Positions 28,570 to 37,252 of a stretch of 64,000 nucleotides of DNA are shown in pieces. Position 1 is the stretch's first letter. Every line of letters begins with the position of its first letter. The notes under the pieces were generated by a model that saw only the letters and a list, made by a program, of their open reading frames with translations, did not search any database and was not told the origin of the DNA. The position numbers were made by a program, and so were the translations under genes. Source of the stretch: a virus; the IMG/VR virus record IMGVR_UViG_3300014720_000031, positions 1 through 64,000 of that record. One strand, given 5' to 3'.

Positions 28570-28860
28570 TTATTTTTTCTAAAAGAAGATTAAATTGATT
28601 AGCCACTTTCCTCTGCTCATACGGCTTAGTCCGGTGTTCATTTTTATTTATAAATAAATTAGATATTTAGCCAATCTATCGCCGATTGCTCGGTGTCCTC
28701 CCAATTCTAAAAGTCCTAAGACTACATAGAAAAATTAAGTCTAATAGATCGTTTATCAGCTTAGGGCCTTGGTTAGGCTTTTTGGGCCTTTTTGAATGTA
28801 TTTCGGAGATATTCCCTCTGTCCACTCGTTCCTCGGCTTGTCACCTTCAATTTATTTAAT
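28570..28860 (-). ncRNA. Structured, GC-rich non-coding stretch next to the intron
   Basis: About 290 bp without a credible gene, clearly richer in GC than its surroundings. Hairpins read on the minus strand include CCGA-GCAA-UCGG with a GNRA loop (28682-28693), AGGC/GCCU around a short A-rich loop near 28772-28788, AGACU/AGUCU and CCUAAG/CUUAGG nested at about 28703-28765. It may be the 3' part of the intron, a second ribozyme or an independent phage RNA. The strand is uncertain; minus is chosen because of the intron. I do not recognise a family. Confidence 0.45.
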
Positions 28861-29134
28861 ATCTTTAATTTTAAATAAAGATTTTCTTATTGTTACCAAT
28901 AAGATTGGACTATGTCTTATTTATATTTTATATAAATTTGGGCGCTCGTGTCCTTGTTATTCCTGCGGAAGGTCAAAGATTAGTCTCTACACCTTCTTAT
29001 ATCATTTTTAAACCGCGATATAAGCTTGGCTCGGCGTTACCCTATATTATATGTCAAAGAACTTTTATTTTATATAGGACTTTCACCGAATTCACCCAAT
29101 ACGGCCATAAGGTGTTACACTTGTATAGTCCCGA
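28861..29134 (-). ncRNA. Group I intron (ribozyme core, IA-like)
   Basis: Read on the minus strand, all core elements are present in order. P3 UUGGGUG (29093-29099) pairs with CGCCCAA (28938-28944). P4 UUCGGUG (29084-29090) pairs with CGCCGAG (29030-29036). P5 is CCUAUAU/AUAUAGG, P6 CUUAUAUC/GAUAUAAG. P7 GACUA (28981-28985) pairs with UAGUC (28908-28912) inside the conserved AAGACAUAGUCC. P8 is at 28919-28937. P9 is an 8-bp stem with a GUAA loop (28885-28904). The strings AACGCCGAGCCAAG and AAGGUGUAGAGACUA match the known catalytic core. Extra hairpins between P7 and P3' suggest subgroup IA. No homing endonuclease is coded inside. Splice sites are not resolved: the upstream gene's stop (29135-29137) lies at the 5' edge. 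The 3' end may lie further down, in 28570-28860. Confidence 0.88.
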
Positions 29135-32100
29135 TTAGATTGTTATTGCGTATTTATTTGCTAAATATGTATTTACTGCTGATATTTGCGATGGGCTTAA
29201 TTCTTTATTATATATTAATACTTCAGCTAAATTACCCTGCCAGTAATATTGTCCTCCCCAATTTTGAACCCCTAAGAATGGTCCACCATTTGGGAAAGAA
29301 TTAGTATATGTGCTGCTACTATATGATGGAGCAAGAAAATCTGGATAAAAAGATATGAAGCCTGTATTATTTATAGCTATATATCTATTTTGATTACTCG
29401 ACATAGTTGTTAATATATGCCATCCAGTTATCGCATTTGGGGCAGCAAAATAATCTCTATAGGTATAAGCGAATCCATCATAAATTTGACCATCTTCCCA
29501 AGCGTAGTGACTACCTCCGTCAATATTATTACCAAAATCTCCAAATACAGATCCAAGTTGTTTATTCAAGTAATCTGAGACTGTTCTTGCGACTGCAAAT
29601 GCTGTAGCTCCTGTTGTTGAACCCGTGCTTAGTATCGCTGGCAAATCTATGAAATTCGATCCATCAAAAATAACCGAACCATAGCCATTAATCAAATGAT
29701 TAGAAGCTTGGGAAAAACTTGCGCCAAATATTTCTGGAGAATTTTGAGCATTACTTGAATCAACAAATGGATTCTCTGGTTTTAACCAATAAACTAAATT
29801 ATTTAAGATATTAAATCCAGGTAATGGGGTTGTTGTAGTGGTGCTTGTTGTAGTGGTGCTTGTTGTAGTAGTACTTGTAGTGGCTGCAGGAGTTGCACAA
29901 CTTAAATAATAAGTATATATTGGAGATGTACCTTGACACAATTGACTTTGGGTAGTTACTATGACTTTGACTATAGAATTATTTAAATTATTTAAATTTG
30001 ATACAGTTCCGCCCCCATTGAAACCTATTGGACCAGAATTAAAAATTAAATTAGTCCCAGCGTAATCATATAATGAAAATACTAAAATTTCATCAGAATT
30101 ATCAACTGTAAATGTAAAATCAAATGTTCCTAATGCGTTTGTGTCAACATATCTTGTATGTATGCATGTATTATTTATTGTCCAGTTCGAATCATTATAA
30201 TCATAATATGTAATTGCACAATTTCCTGCCAAAGCACTAACTGGAGTAGTTGAAGTTGTGGTTGTTGTAGTGGTTGTCGTACTAGTGGTCGTCGTAGTAG
30301 TACTTGTAGGACCAACAGTGCCAATTATTTTGAATGCTTTTGAATTATTTTCATTATTATAATAGTTTGATAATCTATAAGTACCATCCGAAGTTATATT
30401 AGTATTATCGACTGAAGTGTTTGAAGTAGTTTTAATTCTAAATTGAATTTGACCCATTAGACCGCCCCAACTTAATTCAATGTTTTCATTAGAGAAATTA
30501 TCAGAATTCAAAGACCATTCATATAATGGACCACCTTCAAAATTATTTAAACTAGAATATAATCCTAAGTTCTTTGGTCCTTTATTTGAAGAACGATTTC
30601 CAACCAATATTCTTTTTAATGTAGCTTCATATCCATTTTCAATATTAAAACCAAAAGAAACATAATCATTTGTGTCCTGACTCCAAGCTTTAGAGCAAAA
30701 TGAGTTTGATCCAGATGCCGCCAAAAGGCCTGGGCCTCTTTGTAAATCTAGAGCAGTAATATGATTTGAACCAATTCCAGTGACTAGATTTTCATCTCCA
30801 TTTCTACCATCGAGCTCCCAAGCAACTAATGCTGGACAACTTAATTGATAATTATAATAAACAAAAGGCGCACAATCATCTGAATTTTGTACTTTTATAT
30901 AAACTAAAGCATTATTCGCTTCTGATGTTTTTACAAATCCTACAGATGCAGAGGTTGATGTTGGTCCAAAAGGATAAAGTATATTATTATAATTAACATA
31001 ACCACTAATTTGGTAACCTTCTGAATAAAATGCCAAAGAAGCAAGTCCTTGAGAATCTCCATCAAGACTAATATTTCTTTTATGTTGACAACCATAAGAT
31101 ACCCAATCTAAATCATTTGTTTCATTGTATATAACATCGCATTCACCTTCTGTTACAGGAACAGGAGGAGGAGTCGTTGTCGTTGTAGTCGTTGTTGTTG
31201 TAGTAGTTGTGGTTGTTGTTGTCGTTGTAGTAGTGGTTGTAGTCGTTGTGAATCTTTCGCAAAATATAGAATAAAAGTACCAAGCATTAATTGAGCAATC
31301 TATTGTCGAATCTATTAGTACATATACTGTAGCATATTCTGGATCTCCAGCTATTCTTTCGAAAAGAACATTTCCATAATATCCTGAGCTTTCTGTTCCT
31401 AAAGCGACAACAAGTCTATTACCAAGATATACATAGAAATTTAAATTAATATTATTTTCTGCTCCCCAATTGAAGCGTAAATTGCCCAAATCGCTTCCTA
31501 TAAATATTCTTCTTCCATCTAAGCATCCTCCACTAACCCAATTTGGATTATCTACTTCATAATAATTATTACCACAAGTTCCATCTGGTAATAATGGAAA
31601 TGGGGTAGTTGTAGTAGTCGTAGTGGTGGTAGTAGTCGTGGTAGTCGTGGTCGTAGTTGTAGTAGACGAAGTCAAATCATAAAAATATATATATTTTTGT
31701 CCTACAAATAGAATTTTTGATCCAAGATACTCAGCGGTTACAGATATCCAATTATCTAGATATGGTAATGTGGCAATTGAATAATTAGGTAAATTATAAG
31801 ATGGTAACGGAACAAAATTTGTTTTAGAAATTAAAAATACATTTGTTTTTAAATCATTGGTCCTAGATTTTTTAACTGCTATGACCCAAGTACCTCCTCC
31901 TGGATTAATATCAAAATTTGTCCACGCTACTTCTGTCAATTCGTAATCTAATTCAAATCCAGCTGATGCCCAATTTTCTCCAAATCCTGAGAAATAAAAT
32001 TTACCATTATTATTTCCAAAAGCATTTATTGTTGGAGTATCATTAAATAAACGCATTTCTGTTTCGCCCACGTTATTCTCCCATTCTGAAGGGGGATAAT

Positions 32101-33319
32101 TTAGACTTTGCTGCCAATTTATACCATCAGAAGAATATGTGGTTCCAGTACCTTTAGCATGGGCGACAAAATTATATCTAGTATAATCTCTAACTATTTG
32201 AATCCAATTTCCTTCAAAAGGAAACTGTCTTATTGTATACGTTATAAACTCATTTTCAGAAGTAATATATTCATTTGTATATAATTCTCCATTTGATATT
32301 TTATGAGAGAATATCGCTATATATAATGGGGGCTGGCCGCCTCTCGTAATCCAATTTGACCCAGTATATCTAGAAGATGGCACCGAGCGAGCATAAAATT
32401 CATTTTCATTAGAGTCAAAAACATAAATATAATTTGAGTTTACTCCTCCTCCAGCTGTAATTATAAAACTTCCTCCAGAGCCAGCGCTAATAGAAGTAGG
32501 AACAAGTCCTTGCGAAATTTTTGAGGCTTCATCTTGCGGGATTGGGATATTAAATGATGCCCAATTAACTCTATCAGAAGTAATATATAATTTCCAATCT
32601 TTTGCTAAAATTGCCCATTTATAATTTCCTTGAGAATAAGCAGAGTCTATTGCAGTATTTTCTGGTATTGGTTGTATTGGCTCTGGAGTAGTGGTTGTTG
32701 TTGTTGTTGTTGTCGAAGTAGTGCTTGTAGTAGTAGTTGTTAATTCAGTGCATGGGTTGAAAGAAAAAGAATTTAACGACGGACAACTATTAAAAATAAT
32801 TTGCTCAGTGCTTGCTTTATAAATTTTTATCCAATTTAAATAATTATCGCACTCTCCTAAACCATAGCCTCGATCTTGATTTCCTGGGATTGCACAAGAA
32901 ATTTCTAGATTAATAAGTCCGCCTATTGAATTACTAGATATTTCGCTGATTTGTTGTTCTGTTAAAATAAATTGAGCAGTTCTATCTGCCCCGTCATCTG
33001 CATTATTTAAATTTGCTACGCCTAGATTTATTCCATTTGCTTGTACAAAAAATTCTGCTGCATTTGATGCCGTTGCAGTTGGACATGGTCCAAAGATATT
33101 TGAACGTTTTACTTCTATTATTAAATCTACAAAACATGGATTAGGACTTGTTGTTGTAGAGCTAGTCGTTGTTGTGGTAGTACTTGTAGTAGTAGTGGTA
33201 GTAGTCGTAGTAGTTTCTGGAGGAATAGTATCGCAACATATTAAGAAATTATTTCCATTAATATCAACAGTTCCTGGAGGTAATGATATTTGGGTACTTG
33301 GTCCGTTAATACATGACAT
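29135..33319 (-). CDS. Giant multidomain adhesin with six Thr-rich linkers
   Basis: A 1394-residue protein from ATG 33319; the longer TTG start at 33337 falls inside the promoter motif and is rejected. The order of parts is: a Cys-rich head; a beta domain ending in SCPSLNSFSFNPC; a BNR/propeller-like domain (residues about 220-550); three related domains of about 110 residues of the form 'GxCxxxYxxxNxxWxxxxCxxxR...YYxYxLSC'; and a C-terminal LamG-like lectin domain (WLKPEN.., IFDGSNFIDLP, WQGNLAEVLIYNKELS, residues about 1170-1394). Six linkers of 15-27 almost pure Thr/Ser separate them. This is a long, flexible receptor-binding or decoration protein. Cysteines at the domain ends suggest disulfides. 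A group I intron lies immediately 3'. Confidence 0.7.
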   Translation of the reverse strand: MSCINGPSTQISLPPGTVDINGNNFLICCDTIPPETTTTTTTTTTSTTTTTTSSTTTSPNPCFVDLIIEVKRSNIFGPCPTATASNAAEFFVQANGINLGVANLNNADDGADRTAQFILTEQQISEISSNSIGGLINLEISCAIPGNQDRGYGLGECDNYLNWIKIYKASTEQIIFNSCPSLNSFSFNPCTELTTTTTSTTSTTTTTTTTTPEPIQPIPENTAIDSAYSQGNYKWAILAKDWKLYITSDRVNWASFNIPIPQDEASKISQGLVPTSISAGSGGSFIITAGGGVNSNYIYVFDSNENEFYARSVPSSRYTGSNWITRGGQPPLYIAIFSHKISNGELYTNEYITSENEFITYTIRQFPFEGNWIQIVRDYTRYNFVAHAKGTGTTYSSDGINWQQSLNYPPSEWENNVGETEMRLFNDTPTINAFGNNNGKFYFSGFGENWASAGFELDYELTEVAWTNFDINPGGGTWVIAVKKSRTNDLKTNVFLISKTNFVPLPSYNLPNYSIATLPYLDNWISVTAEYLGSKILFVGQKYIYFYDLTSSTTTTTTTTTTTTTTTTTTTTPFPLLPDGTCGNNYYEVDNPNWVSGGCLDGRRIFIGSDLGNLRFNWGAENNINLNFYVYLGNRLVVALGTESSGYYGNVLFERIAGDPEYATVYVLIDSTIDCSINAWYFYSIFCERFTTTTTTTTTTTTTTTTTTTTTTTTTTPPPVPVTEGECDVIYNETNDLDWVSYGCQHKRNISLDGDSQGLASLAFYSEGYQISGYVNYNNILYPFGPTSTSASVGFVKTSEANNALVYIKVQNSDDCAPFVYYNYQLSCPALVAWELDGRNGDENLVTGIGSNHITALDLQRGPGLLAASGSNSFCSKAWSQDTNDYVSFGFNIENGYEATLKRILVGNRSSNKGPKNLGLYSSLNNFEGGPLYEWSLNSDNFSNENIELSWGGLMGQIQFRIKTTSNTSVDNTNITSDGTYRLSNYYNNENNSKAFKIIGTVGPTSTTTTTTSTTTTTTTTTSTTPVSALAGNCAITYYDYNDSNWTINNTCIHTRYVDTNALGTFDFTFTVDNSDEILVFSLYDYAGTNLIFNSGPIGFNGGGTVSNLNNLNNSIVKVIVTTQSQLCQGTSPIYTYYLSCATPAATTSTTTTSTTTTSTTTTTPLPGFNILNNLVYWLKPENPFVDSSNAQNSPEIFGASFSQASNHLINGYGSVIFDGSNFIDLPAILSTGSTTGATAFAVARTVSDYLNKQLGSVFGDFGNNIDGGSHYAWEDGQIYDGFAYTYRDYFAAPNAITGWHILTTMSSNQNRYIAINNTGFISFYPDFLAPSYSSSTYTNSFPNGGPFLGVQNWGGQYYWQGNLAEVLIYNKELSPSQISAVNTYLANKYAITI

Positions 33320-33322
33320 ATA

Positions 33323-33336
33323 AGGTAAATTACACA
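33323..33336 (-). promoter_or_regulatory. GTGTAAT-type promoter, leaderless class
   Basis: TGTGTAATTTACCT on the minus strand ends 3 nt before the ATG at 33319; 9 nt separate GTGTAAT from the start. No ribosome-binding site is present. This element decides the start of the adhesin gene. Confidence 0.5.
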
Positions 33337-33385
33337 ACTATTCTTTTTTTTTAGAATAATCTTAAACTTATATATATTATAATAT

Positions 33386-33802
33386 ATGCTAAATATAGAC
33401 AAAACTTATCAATATTTCTCTAAGGTATTCTTAGAATTAATTAATATTCAACAATTTAAGACTGAATTTCAAGCTTTGGCACCTGAGATATACGCAGATA
33501 TAGAATCATTTTCTCATAATCAGAATTGTTCTTGCAAATTTAAAATAGAGAATTATGTTAATATGTATAGAGATAAGTGCTCTACATTTTTAAATGATTT
33601 TATATCTAATCATAATATAGATGTAGATTTAAATAAAATAGAAACAAAATATAAAATTGTTAATATGTCTGGTGCAATAGAAAGAGTAAAAAAAGTAGAT
33701 TGGCAAAATTTTAGAGATAGACTAATAAGAGAAAGGGCCATGTACAAGGCTTTTTCTGTGGTTCAAATAGACGATAATACAATTGACGTATATTTTCTAT
33801 GA
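33386..33802 (+). CDS. Small protein of unknown function
   Basis: A 138-residue, mostly helical protein with a CSC pair (QNCSCKFK, about residues 48-52) and one more cysteine (DKCS) that could form a small metal site. It stands divergently from the adhesin gene, in a two-gene plus-strand island between minus-strand operons. A TATAAT box lies 2 nt before the ATG, so its true promoter is unclear. The gene overlaps the following membrane-protein gene by ATGA, so the two are coupled and probably act together. No family is recognised. Confidence 0.5.
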   Translation: MLNIDKTYQYFSKVFLELINIQQFKTEFQALAPEIYADIESFSHNQNCSCKFKIENYVNMYRDKCSTFLNDFISNHNIDVDLNKIETKYKIVNMSGAIERVKKVDWQNFRDRLIRERAMYKAFSVVQIDDNTIDVYFL

Positions 33803-34086
33803 TATTTTTTGAATTCTTATTATACTTAATTTTAAGTTTAAGCGTTTCATTCATGTGGAGTTTTGCAGACATATTCTTGCCTTTAAGAAACATAATAGCT
33901 AGAATACCATATATCAGAAGGCCAATGCTATGTCCCGAATGTAGTAGTTTTTGGATGGGATTTTTTGTGTCTTTTATTTACAATCCATTAAAATATGACT
34001 TACAGTTATTTTCATTCTTTTTTTGTGGATTAGCCACGCATCTTTTCGCGGCTTTTTTATATAAAATTTATTTTAAAATAAAATAG
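33799..34086 (+). CDS. Small membrane protein, DUF1360-like
   Basis: A 95-residue protein with hydrophobic segments at about residues 3-24, 50-62 and 68-90. Between the first two is the motif 'PLRNIIARIPYIRRPMLCPECSSFWMGF'. The arrangement TM - R/P-rich loop - CPxCxxFWxG - TM - TM is that of the small DUF1360-type membrane proteins common in phages, whose function is not known. It is coupled to the gene before by ATGA. An imperfect hairpin with a T-run lies within its 3' end. A role in the host membrane, such as lysis timing or superinfection exclusion, is conceivable but unsupported. Confidence 0.6.
   Translation: MIFFEFLLYLILSLSVSFMWSFADIFLPLRNIIARIPYIRRPMLCPECSSFWMGFFVSFIYNPLKYDLQLFSFFFCGLATHLFAAFLYKIYFKIK
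34032..34058 (+). terminator. Possible terminator within a gene end
   Basis: AGCCACG and CGCGGCT form a 7-bp stem with one mismatch, loop 8 nt, followed by TTTTTT. It lies inside the coding end of the membrane-protein gene, just before a convergent operon. Confidence 0.35.
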
Positions 34087-35640
34087 TTATAGATAATTAA
34101 CTAAAACTGGAAAGCTTTTTGGGTTTTCATAAGATGTATCAGATGTAAAAATATATATATCTCCAGAATACAATCCAGCACTAATCTGACCAGTATCTTT
34201 AATAGAAAATAATATATCGCTTTGAAATGCTCCTGAACTTGATTGATAATTTATATAATTATTTGAAGGAAGTGATCCAGAAATTCCTGTCCTAAACTGT
34301 ACCATCCCATTTTTCGTATTCATTTTTATCATGCTAGAATCAAATAATTGATTTCTAGTATTTGCATTCCAATACATTTTTGATTCTAAGCATGGTTTAA
34401 AAAATCCGCTAGATATCTTATCTAAAGATTTTGCTCCAGAAACTCCTGTGCCAGTGTTGTAGACTGTTAATCCTAAATTTAATTTTGGATATTTATTGTT
34501 AGATAATTTACTTATTTGTATTGGTGTTCCAATAGGATAAGTTTCAAAAGCATTAATATTTTCATGAAAATCTCCTGTATATTTAAAATAAAAATTATCA
34601 AAATACGCTCTTGATCCATGATCGTTTATCTTGTAGTAAATTGGTATATTAAACCCAGTAGTATTATATATTGTATCTGGTTTGTATATACCGCTAAATT
34701 GAATATACCCAGTATACTCGTGGTTTAAATTTAAACCAATTGTAGATATCTTATAAGATATGGTCCTTTTATTTTGAAGTCTTTTTCTTTTAGTTTCTCT
34801 ATTTATAATTCCTCCTCTGACATGCCATGCCTTTGGAGACATTCTACTTATTGTAATTCTTGGATCTAATCCAGTAAAAATATATCTAAGCGTATGATTA
34901 CCAGAATTAGATATATTAAATGTTCCATATAAAAATTCACCAGATATTCCCGAGTGTCGAATAAAAAAGTTTTCATTATTTCCGGTGATATTTAAATAAT
35001 TTTCTGTATTAACTGCTGAACCAATAGATACGTAAGCTTTCTTTTGAGTCTCAGTACTCTCTTGAAAATTAAATTCTCCAGTAGATAGAAAGAATTGATA
35101 TCTTACTGTACCAGGACCAGTTTTTTGATTTTTAATTTTGTAACCAAAAGCATTATTAAATGGAACAATTCCGCTATCACTAAAATGAGAAACCATAACG
35201 CAATCTATTGTTTTTCCTAAAAGATCTTGTAGCGTAGTTCCAGTTCCTTCAATATATATTTCATTATATCCAATTGGCGCACCAGAAAGAGTATATTTAT
35301 AACCATATTTTTTAGATAGTGTTTCATCAAATCCGGCGCCAATAAGATCACCACTTGTAGCAAAAAATTGTTCTCCTGACCCACTTAGTTTTTGTGTTCC
35401 TGAATGAAGTATAAGATCAAAAATATTTTGATATGGGAATGTTATTTCTGACTCATCTCTTTTGGGTTCCCAGTATCCAAGAACAGTATTTACTAATTTC
35501 TTATTATTATTTAAACATTTAAAATTTTTAAGCTGAGTATAATATCCAGAATATGGAAGAATTCCGCTTGACCAAAATGGATTTGATTTAGTAGAGAATG
35601 TTTCTAAAACCTCTATATTTAATATATCACCAGATGCCAT
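34087..35640 (-). CDS. Structural protein, unknown, beta-rich
   Basis: A 517-residue protein rich in Ser, Gly, Tyr, Asn and Thr, with frequent 'SG' and 'TG' turns like the other virion proteins of this phage. No domain is firmly recognised. The segment at about residues 255-330 has strand-rich sequence of the immunoglobulin-like kind (IRHSGISGEFLYGTFNISNSG, GYIQFSGIY). The last 80 residues (SSGAFQSDILFSIKDTGQISAGLYSGDIYIFTS) have the look of an Ig-like or surface-layer domain. It lies downstream of a tube-like protein, has its own GTGTAAT promoter, and ends 1 nt from a convergent gene. A tail or baseplate decoration is likely. Confidence 0.5.
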   Translation of the reverse strand: MASGDILNIEVLETFSTKSNPFWSSGILPYSGYYTQLKNFKCLNNNKKLVNTVLGYWEPKRDESEITFPYQNIFDLILHSGTQKLSGSGEQFFATSGDLIGAGFDETLSKKYGYKYTLSGAPIGYNEIYIEGTGTTLQDLLGKTIDCVMVSHFSDSGIVPFNNAFGYKIKNQKTGPGTVRYQFFLSTGEFNFQESTETQKKAYVSIGSAVNTENYLNITGNNENFFIRHSGISGEFLYGTFNISNSGNHTLRYIFTGLDPRITISRMSPKAWHVRGGIINRETKRKRLQNKRTISYKISTIGLNLNHEYTGYIQFSGIYKPDTIYNTTGFNIPIYYKINDHGSRAYFDNFYFKYTGDFHENINAFETYPIGTPIQISKLSNNKYPKLNLGLTVYNTGTGVSGAKSLDKISSGFFKPCLESKMYWNANTRNQLFDSSMIKMNTKNGMVQFRTGISGSLPSNNYINYQSSSGAFQSDILFSIKDTGQISAGLYSGDIYIFTSDTSYENPKSFPVLVNYL

Positions 35641-35655
35641 AAAAATATTACACTC
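35641..35655 (-). promoter_or_regulatory. GTGTAAT-type promoter, leaderless class
   Basis: GAGTGTAATATTTTT on the minus strand abuts the ATG at 35640; 6 nt separate GTGTAAT from the start, the shortest ATG spacing of the class. Transcription would begin on the A of ATG. Confidence 0.5.
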
Positions 35656-35660
35656 CTATA

Positions 35661-36959
35661 TTAACCATCTATAGTAAGTCTAATCCTCTTTGCTTTTGTA
35701 CATTTTGGAGTAGTGGTTGTTGTTGTTGTTGTTGTCGAAGTAGTGCTAGTTGTTGTTGTCGAAGTAGTGCTAGTTGTTGTTGTAGTCCGAGGAGTAGTAG
35801 TTGAAGTTGTTGTTGTTGTTGTTGTTGTTGAAGCAGGAGGTGGTATTGTAGTTGTTGAAGTCGTAGTTGTTGTTGGAGGTGGTATTGTAGTTGTTGAAGT
35901 AGGAGTAGTTGTTCTAGTTGTTGTTGTCGTAGTAGTTGAAGTTGTTGTTGTTGTTGTTGTTGAAACAGGAGGTGGAAGTGGAGGCGGAGTTGTAGTTGAA
36001 GTTGTCGTTGATGTTGTTGTTGGAGGTGGTGTTGTAGTTGTTGAAGTAGGAGTAGTTGTAGTTAAAATTATTGGTGGATATACATAAGGAGCAAGTGGGG
36101 GTTGTGGAGATGGTACTCTTGGAATATTTGGCCCGCATAAAAAACTTCCTATATTATCATAAAGAAACGCTTGATATCTTAAGTTAACTAAAGAAGATCC
36201 ATCAACAGAGGCTTGGTACGTTTCTCCAAGAAATATAGCTTCTTTAATGCAAAATCTTATAAGTTGTTCATTTGGATTTTTAAATTTATTAAATATAATA
36301 TTAAATTCGTCTACTTTGAATTTGCATATTGCATCTCTTACGTTTTTAACTTGATAATCATTTAATTTTATACTAAACTCTATATCAACAACTAAAGGTG
36401 GTATAATTTTTATGTCTATTGGATAAGAACTTCCTATTTTATAGATTATATTTTTTTCAGAAGATATGTTTATGCTGAAATTCTGCAATCTATTAAAGGA
36501 AAAATCATCAAGAGATATATCTATATTTGAATAATCTGTTAAGTCTATTTGAGGTTGAATTAATGAATTTTGAGATGCCTTTGCTATTCCACTACCAAAA
36601 TCACCAAGCGCATCAATTTGAACATTTAGTTGAGGTATTTGCCCAATTTGACAAGATAAGTTATAACTCGAAACCACGCCAGAATTAAAAGCAAAATATT
36701 TATCTTTATATTGAACATGTCCATTAAAAGTATAATCATAATCCATCAAGTAAATAAATGGATCATTGTCAATAAATAATTTATTTATGGATATTTGACT
36801 TATTATATTATTATTATTTTGATATGTAACTGAGTCCATTCCAAGGCTTTTGACGATTTCTACTGGAACTTCATAAGAGGCTTCGAAGTTTTGAATACCT
36901 ACAATACCAGTATTGTTTATATATAATTTTTGATTTTGTTTTACAATTCTAGAACTCAT
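35661..36959 (-). CDS. Tail-tube-like protein with long Thr/Ser/Pro tail
   Basis: A 432-residue protein in two parts. Residues 1-285 are beta-rich and show the tube-like pattern: 'GIQNFEASYEVPVEIVKSLG' near the start, paired strands, and 'SSYNLSCQIGQIPQLNVQIDALG' at about residues 95-120, which parallels 'AYLSSYSFEAAVG' in the major tail-tube protein. A Pro-rich hinge (VPSPQPPLAPYVYPP) leads to about 120 residues of nearly pure Thr, Ser and Pro, ending in a short basic Cys-containing tail (CTKAKRIRLTIDG). It looks like a tube or tip subunit carrying a mucin-like arm. It lies in a minus-strand operon, 20 nt before the next gene. The tube relationship is inferred from strand pattern. Confidence 0.5.
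   Translation of the reverse strand: MSSRIVKQNQKLYINNTGIVGIQNFEASYEVPVEIVKSLGMDSVTYQNNNNIISQISINKLFIDNDPFIYLMDYDYTFNGHVQYKDKYFAFNSGVVSSYNLSCQIGQIPQLNVQIDALGDFGSGIAKASQNSLIQPQIDLTDYSNIDISLDDFSFNRLQNFSINISSEKNIIYKIGSSYPIDIKIIPPLVVDIEFSIKLNDYQVKNVRDAICKFKVDEFNIIFNKFKNPNEQLIRFCIKEAIFLGETYQASVDGSSLVNLRYQAFLYDNIGSFLCGPNIPRVPSPQPPLAPYVYPPIILTTTTPTSTTTTPPPTTTSTTTSTTTPPPLPPPVSTTTTTTTSTTTTTTTRTTTPTSTTTIPPPTTTTTSTTTIPPPASTTTTTTTTSTTTPRTTTTTSTTSTTTTSTTSTTTTTTTTTPKCTKAKRIRLTIDG
35713..36065 (-). repeat. Thr/Ser/Pro codon repeat tract
   Basis: About 350 bp of ACN, AGT/TCN and CCN codons on the minus strand, coding the arm of the tube-like protein. All four Thr codons are used, so the peptide rather than the DNA repeat seems conserved. 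A valine-rich open frame on the plus strand is a shadow. Confidence 0.9.
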
Positions 36960-37004
36960 GTCAATTATATTTTATAAGAAAATAGATTATATTTCAAAAT
37001 TAAA

Positions 37005-37235
37005 TTAGGGCCCATTATTAATTATAATAGGATTTGACCCTTGTGATGCTAGCGGTGATGGCGTAGTAGTTGTTGTGGTAGTTGTTGTTGGAATAGGTAT
37101 TACGCCGGGAGTCGTTTGTGGGGCAGGTGTTGTTGTAGATAAAGGTAGTGATTGATAAATTGGTATATCTAGACTATTTATTATAGTTAAATTTTCTGCT
37201 TCTACACAATATTCATTATTCTCTGCAGGATGCAT
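37005..37235 (-). CDS. Small Thr/Pro-rich protein
   Basis: A 76-residue protein: a short head with one cysteine (NNEYCVEAENLTIINSL), two Thr/Pro segments (STTTPAPQTTPG and PTTTTTTTTTPSP), and an Ile/Asn-rich end. It shares the linker composition of the two large Thr-rich proteins on this strand and may attach to them or decorate the virion in the same way. It is the first gene of the minus-strand operon, after a GTGTAAT-like promoter. It could also be a leftover piece of a larger adhesin. No domain is recognised. Confidence 0.55.
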   Translation of the reverse strand: MHPAENNEYCVEAENLTIINSLDIPIYQSLPLSTTTPAPQTTPGVIPIPTTTTTTTTTPSPLASQGSNPIIINNGP

Positions 37236-37240
37236 TATTA

Positions 37241-37252
37241 ATAAGTTACACT
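37241..37252 (-). promoter_or_regulatory. GTGTAAC-type promoter, leaderless class
   Basis: AGTGTAACTTAT on the minus strand, a one-base variant (GTGTAAC), 9 nt before the ATG at 37235. It is back-to-back with the plus-strand element at 37264-37270. Confidence 0.45.

Noticed and set aside
28796-29304. Three short overlapping open frames on the plus strand across the intron
   Set aside because: They lie on the opposite strand of a well-defined group I core, lack ribosome-binding sites and show no recognisable protein.
35713-36087. Valine-rich open frame on the plus strand
   Set aside because: It is the reverse of the Thr codon repeat and has no independent start signal or domain.
22659-37235. 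Thr and Pro tracts as assembly artefacts
   Set aside because: Codon choice within the tracts is mixed, the frame stays open through all of them, and intact domains follow on both sides.
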